Origin: Lyngbya sp. PCC 8106
Lineage (GTDB): Bacteria; Cyanobacteriota; Cyanobacteriia; Cyanobacteriales; Microcoleaceae
Length of the DNA stretch: 8,491 nucleotides
Assembly: GCF_000169095.1 (NCBI RefSeq)
Contig: NZ_AAVU01000089.1
Span: forward strand, 1 to 8,491
Direction: 5' to 3'
Position numbers and translations under genes: made by a program. Under the pieces are notes generated by a model, which searched no databases, had not been told where the DNA came from, and saw only the letters and a list, made by a program, of their open reading frames with translations. Below, piece after piece: positions 5,931 to 8,491 of this stretch; position 1 is the stretch's first letter, and every line of letters begins with the position of its first letter.

Positions 5931-6884
5931 CTAGATTGAGGTTTCATCTGGGGATTCGCTCTCCATCGTCCTACAGGGCTGTTCAACTGAGGGTGAGTCT
6001 GTCTCTTGAGTCAAGGCAACGCGATCGCTCAAAGCACTGCTCTGGGAATCGCACGAGACATCTGTAACAGCATGATTGCACGCTATCAGGGTATCATCAA
6101 CTGTACCGGATTGTTGAGTTGAGTTTAGCGCCCATTCCATTTGAGAAAGAATTCCCCTCAACATATTGACTTCCGTTTGAGATAAATCAGCACGATTAAA
6201 CAAACGCCGAAATTTTTCCATGCGACTCGCCGCAGTATGAGGATACAGATAACCAATATTCAGCAACAGGGTTTCTAGATGCTCGTAAAATCCTTCTAGA
6301 CGTTCGAGAGGGACTGATGATGCGGGCTGAATGGGTGAGGAAACCGGACGAGACGCAGCACTCGCAGACAAATCTTCTGCTGAAATATTCGGGTTGACAT
6401 TCGCGAGTTGAGACAGTTCATAACAACAGACTGCCACAGCTTGAGCCAAATTTAACGCCGGATACGCTGAACTCGACGGAATACGAACAAATCGTTGAGC
6501 ATACTTGAGTTCTTCGTTACTCAGTCCCCGATCTTCTGGGCCAAAAATTAAAGCCGATGGGGTTTCTAGTAACCATCCTAAGCCATGACGGGGATGTTCT
6601 AAAGGGGTTTCAAGGGATCGTTTTCGTGCTGTTGTGGCGATCGCTCGTTGACATCCCGTTAGAGCTTCTGGCAAAGTTGCAGTTATCGTTGCTGTTTCCA
6701 GTAGATCTGCGGCATGGACGGCCATTCTTTGGGCCTCCTCACACTGGGGATCGCATTGAGGATTGACGAACACTAACTGTTGTAATCCCATATTTTTGAG
6801 AATTCGAGCGACAGAACCAACATTTAAGGCTCCAGCAGGCTCGACTAAGATAATCCGAACTTGGGCTAAGGCTTCGTCTAACAC
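5931..6884 (-). CDS. trmJ: TrmJ-type tRNA (cytidine/uridine-2'-O-)-methyltransferase, SPOUT family
   Basis: The product is 317 residues. Its N-terminal half shows the three SPOUT (TrmH) motifs: NVGSVARILKNMG at residues 21-33, the S-adenosylmethionine-binding loop ALIFGPEDRGLSNEEL at 111-126, and YPALNLAQAVAVCCYEL at 141-157, which helps form the knot. The helical segment at 195-252, with MEKFRRLFNRADL and MLRGILSQ, matches the C-terminal dimerisation region of TrmJ rather than TrmL or TrmH. TrmJ methylates the 2'-hydroxyl of nucleotide 32 in the anticodon loop of several tRNAs. E. coli TrmJ is about 246 residues; this one has a Ser/Ala/Pro-rich linker (about 163-193) and a polar 65-residue tail of no recognisable domain. 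The start is GTG at 6884, two codons after an in-frame TAG, and leaves the conserved VRIILVEP strand close to the N-terminus as expected. Confidence 0.9.
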   Translation of the reverse strand: MLDEALAQVRIILVEPAGALNVGSVARILKNMGLQQLVFVNPQCDPQCEEAQRMAVHAADLLETATITATLPEALTGCQRAIATTARKRSLETPLEHPRHGLGWLLETPSALIFGPEDRGLSNEELKYAQRFVRIPSSSAYPALNLAQAVAVCCYELSQLANVNPNISAEDLSASAASRPVSSPIQPASSVPLERLEGFYEHLETLLLNIGYLYPHTAASRMEKFRRLFNRADLSQTEVNMLRGILSQMEWALNSTQQSGTVDDTLIACNHAVTDVSCDSQSSALSDRVALTQETDSPSVEQPCRTMESESPDETSI

Positions 6885-6906
6885 CGTCTATAACCTGGAC
6901 AATGGT

Positions 6907-6935
6907 ATGCTAGTTGTTGACAACCTGCAACTCAA
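6907..6935 (-). promoter_or_regulatory. Possible trmJ promoter in the trmJ/DUF2256 divergent gap
   Basis: On the minus strand, TTGAGT (6935-6930) and TAGCAT (6912-6907) are separated by 17 bases, placing transcription start near 6900, some 16 bases before the trmJ GTG. The same 61-bp gap must also serve the plus-strand DUF2256 gene. On that strand a perfect TTGACA (6917-6922) lies 23 bases before the ATG but has no good -10, and a TGGTATGCT extended -10-like run is at 6903-6911. The assignment is tentative. Confidence 0.33.
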
Positions 6936-6945
6936 ATAACTTAAC

Positions 6946-7122
6946 ATGGCACGCCAGCGTTCTAAATCTGACCTGCCAACTAAAGTATGCCCCGTCTGTG
7001 GTCTTCCCTTTACTTGGCGCAAAAAATGGGCCGACTGTTGGGATGAAGTAAAATACTGTTCAGAACGCTGTCGGCGACGGAAAAATAGTGATCACTCAAA
7101 GGACAACACCGAAGATAGATAG
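6946..7122 (+). CDS. DUF2256 family small zinc-binding protein
   Basis: This 58-codon frame (ATG 6946 to TAG 7120-7122) encodes a small, very basic protein. It has CPVCGLPFTWRKKW at residues 15-28 and DEVKYCSERCRRR at 33-45. Cys15, Cys18, Cys38 and Cys42 form a C2-C2 zinc-ribbon-like set, with an extra Cys31 between them. The conserved FTWRKKW...CWDEVKYCSERCR pattern is that of DUF2256, a widespread family of roughly 50-60 residues without an assigned role, often found in cyanobacteria. The Arg/Lys-rich body suggests nucleic acid binding, but that is inference. It is divergent from trmJ across 61 bp. No Shine-Dalgarno sequence precedes the ATG. The last codons lie in an 11-bp tandem duplication. 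Length and conserved cysteines suggest it is intact. Confidence 0.9.
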   Translation: MARQRSKSDLPTKVCPVCGLPFTWRKKWADCWDEVKYCSERCRRRKNSDHSKDNTEDR

Positions 7123-7132
7123 AAGATAGATA
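7111..7132 (+). repeat. Tandem 11-bp direct repeat across the DUF2256 stop codon
   Basis: GAAGATAGATA occurs twice head-to-tail at 7111-7121 and 7122-7132, with the TAG stop at the junction. It looks like a slippage duplication and explains the short Glu-Asp-Arg end of the protein. Confidence 0.7.
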
Positions 7133-7247
7133 ATTGATAATTCCTCACTGCTGACACTCTTGACTTAAAAATTATCTTGGAATTGTCAAACCAGACGTGC
7201 AACAATATTTCAACCACTAACTTAAAAATTTATTCTCGCAAATCAGT
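7123..7247 (+). other. A/T-rich leader region of the isoaspartyl peptidase gene
   Basis: This 125-bp gap should contain the promoter of the downstream gene. It holds an 11-bp direct repeat, ACTTAAAAATT at 7163-7173 and 7220-7230, and TTGAC/GTCAA arms at 7160-7164 and 7184-7188. I see no clean -35/-10 pair and no Shine-Dalgarno site before the ATG at 7248. Confidence 0.3.
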
Positions 7248-8171
7248 ATGGTGCAGCCTAAATTAATTATTCACGGGGGAGCCGGAACTTCCATTCATAG
7301 TAAAGGCGGGATCGATCAAGTCCGAAAAGCTCTTTATAGCGTTTTAGAAAAAGTTTATCCTCTTCTCGGTCAAGGGATTAGTGCTACTGATGTAGTTGTT
7401 GAAGGCTGTCGGTTACTTGAGGATGAACCTTTGTTCAATGCGGGGACGGGTTCAGTGCTTCAGTCAGATGGTCAAATTCGCATGAGTGCGGGTTTGATGA
7501 ATGGTACGACTCAGAGTTTTAGTGGTGTGATTAATGTTTCTCGGGTGAAAAATCCGATTGATCTTGCTCAAGCGTTGCAAGAATCTATGGATCGCATCTT
7601 ATCTGATCAAGGTGCTGCTGAACTCGCACGAGAATTGCAACTCCCGATTTATAATCCTTTAGTTGATCGCCGACTCAACGAATGGGTCGAAGAACGTCAG
7701 CACAATTTTACCCGAGAAATGGCAAACGTTGTCGCTGAACCCGCTCGTACTGGTACCATTGGTGTGGTGGCTTTGGATACAGCCGGACGACTGGCTGCGG
7801 GGACTTCTACAGGCGGTAAGGGGTTTGAAAGAATTGGTCGGGTGAGCGATTCTCCCATGCCTGCGGGTAATTATGCCACATCGGAAGCGGCTGTTAGTTG
7901 TACCGGAATTGGCGAAGATCTGATCGATGAATGTTTTGCGGCTCGTTTGGTGATTCGGGTGACAGATGGTTTATCGTTAAAGGATGCTTTGGATCGATCT
8001 TTTGTAGAAGCCACTCAACGAAAACGGGATTTTGGAGCGATCGCGATCGATGCTACAGGTCAGATTGGATTGGGTAAAACTTGTGATGTGATTGTCGCTG
8101 CATTTCACGATGGTGAAAAAATTGGCGATAGTTTGGAAATGGAAAAAGGAACTCAGGTGTTAGTGGTGTAA
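7248..8171 (+). CDS. iaaA: Isoaspartyl peptidase / plant-type L-asparaginase (Ntn hydrolase)
   Basis: This 307-residue protein is full length for the family. It begins with the strand-loop motif KLIIHGGAG (residues 5-13) and has FNAGTGSVL at 63-71 and the autocleavage site TGTIGVVALD at 168-177. Thr170 would become the N-terminal nucleophile of the beta subunit after self-processing. Substrate-pocket motifs follow: GTSTGG at 185-190 and GRVSDSPMPAGNYA at 197-210. Such enzymes release beta-aspartyl residues from isoaspartyl dipeptides and can hydrolyse L-asparagine. In cyanobacteria they are linked to breakdown of beta-Asp-Arg dipeptides produced by cyanophycinase, though no cyanophycin gene lies nearby here. 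The protein is cytoplasmic, with no signal peptide. It is preceded on the same strand by the DUF2256 gene 125 bp upstream, but shared transcription is not shown. A HIP1 site lies inside at 8037-8044. Confidence 0.94.
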   Translation: MVQPKLIIHGGAGTSIHSKGGIDQVRKALYSVLEKVYPLLGQGISATDVVVEGCRLLEDEPLFNAGTGSVLQSDGQIRMSAGLMNGTTQSFSGVINVSRVKNPIDLAQALQESMDRILSDQGAAELARELQLPIYNPLVDRRLNEWVEERQHNFTREMANVVAEPARTGTIGVVALDTAGRLAAGTSTGGKGFERIGRVSDSPMPAGNYATSEAAVSCTGIGEDLIDECFAARLVIRVTDGLSLKDALDRSFVEATQRKRDFGAIAIDATGQIGLGKTCDVIVAAFHDGEKIGDSLEMEKGTQVLVV

Positions 8172-8281
8172 ATCTATTCATCAAAAGTTCATTTTTTCAA
8201 CACTTTTCTGGTAGTTGTCGGGTGATCAATCAAAAAATGCTTCTTTTATACTAAAGAGAAATCCTCAACGGTTCTCAAATT

Positions 8282-8410
8282 ATGTCTTCTCAATCAGGAG
8301 GCGATCGCACCCAACTGCCAGAATTCGATAGAACCTTACAGGAGCGTCAACGAGCCGAACGCTTGGCTTAATTATTGCGATCGCAAGGGATTAATCCAGA
8401 AGATATTTAG
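8282..8410 (+). pseudogene. Decayed short frame resembling the C-terminal tail of a Uma2-type (DUF820) protein
   Basis: From an ATG at 8282 the frame reads 29 codons, with LQERQRAERLA just before an in-frame TAA at 8369-8371. After the stop it continues in frame as LLRSQGINPEDI to a TAG at 8408-8410. RAERLAxLLRSQGINPxDI is the usual ending of many cyanobacterial Uma2/DUF820 (PD-(D/E)XK-like) proteins, and the TAA stands where a CAA Gln codon would be expected, a one-base change. No catalytic domain precedes it, so this looks like a remnant left by deletion plus a nonsense mutation. Two HIP1 sites (8301-8308 and 8377-8384) lie in it. Assignment to the family rests on a tail motif only. Confidence 0.4.
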
Positions 8411-8452
8411 AAATGAAAAATACACCCGAACCCTGAAAGCAACATTCTCAGT

Positions 8453-8491
8453 TTATTCATAAGCATCACGACGATGAATAATTAAACTCAC
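8453..8491 (-). CDS. Possible last codons of a minus-strand gene entering from the right edge
   Basis: The minus strand is open from the window edge for 12 codons, ending SLIIHRRDAYE and then TAA at 8455-8453. It is the only minus-strand frame open at the edge, and the peptide looks protein-like, but it is too short to identify. Chance is a fair alternative. Confidence 0.25.
   Translation of the reverse strand: MSLIIHRRDAYE

Noticed and set aside
8172..8230. Terminator after the isoaspartyl peptidase gene
   Set aside because: The AAAAGT/ACTTTT arms are purely A/T-rich apart from one pair and have a long loop, too weak to call.
1..8491. CRISPR array, tRNA or rRNA genes, phage genes
   Set aside because: No regularly spaced repeats, no tRNA-like cloverleaf, no rRNA segments and no phage structural motifs were seen on either strand.

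Overview
The window is cyanobacterial chromosomal DNA. Seven copies of the cyanobacterial palindrome GCGATCGC (HIP1) lie in or beside the host genes, and the gene content fits: a citramalate synthase, a [2Fe-2S] ferredoxin, a thioredoxin, a DUF2256 protein and a plant-type asparaginase. A filamentous Oscillatoriales-like host would fit the style, but the sequence does not settle the genus.

Layout, left to right. (1) Positions 1-907, minus strand: the N-terminal 302 residues of a citramalate/2-isopropylmalate synthase-family enzyme, probably CimA (branched-chain amino acid synthesis), cut by the window edge. (2) Positions 1099 to about 2870: one apparently complete IS200/IS605-type transposon of the divergent (IS605) layout. 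It has a full-length TnpB nuclease on the minus strand, a Y1 HUH transposase TnpA on the plus strand, 23 bp between their starts, and a subterminal hairpin at each end. The hairpins overlap the stop codons of both genes and share a nearly identical apex in the same orientation. (3) Positions 2871-3330: about 460 bp without a convincing gene, with short palindromes before the ferredoxin. (4) Positions 3331-4167, plus strand: a [2Fe-2S] ferredoxin and a thioredoxin. (5) Positions 4216-6884, minus strand: a membrane-anchored class A beta-lactamase-fold serine hydrolase with an Arg/Ser/Pro-rich cytoplasmic region and an acidic tail, preceded by the tRNA methyltransferase gene trmJ. (6) Positions 6946-7122, plus strand: a 58-residue DUF2256 zinc-binding protein, divergent from trmJ. 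(7) Positions 7248-8171, plus strand: an isoaspartyl peptidase/L-asparaginase. (8) Positions 8172-8491: a short decayed reading frame resembling the tail of a Uma2-type protein, and perhaps the last codons of a minus-strand gene.

The host genes look like independent housekeeping units rather than one pathway: branched-chain amino acid synthesis, redox transfer, envelope, tRNA modification, and peptide or cyanophycin turnover. The element with its RNA-guided nuclease is the main accessory feature. I do not see an undescribed multi-gene system. The most testable observations are the element's end structures and the TnpB guide they predict, and the unusual serine hydrolase.
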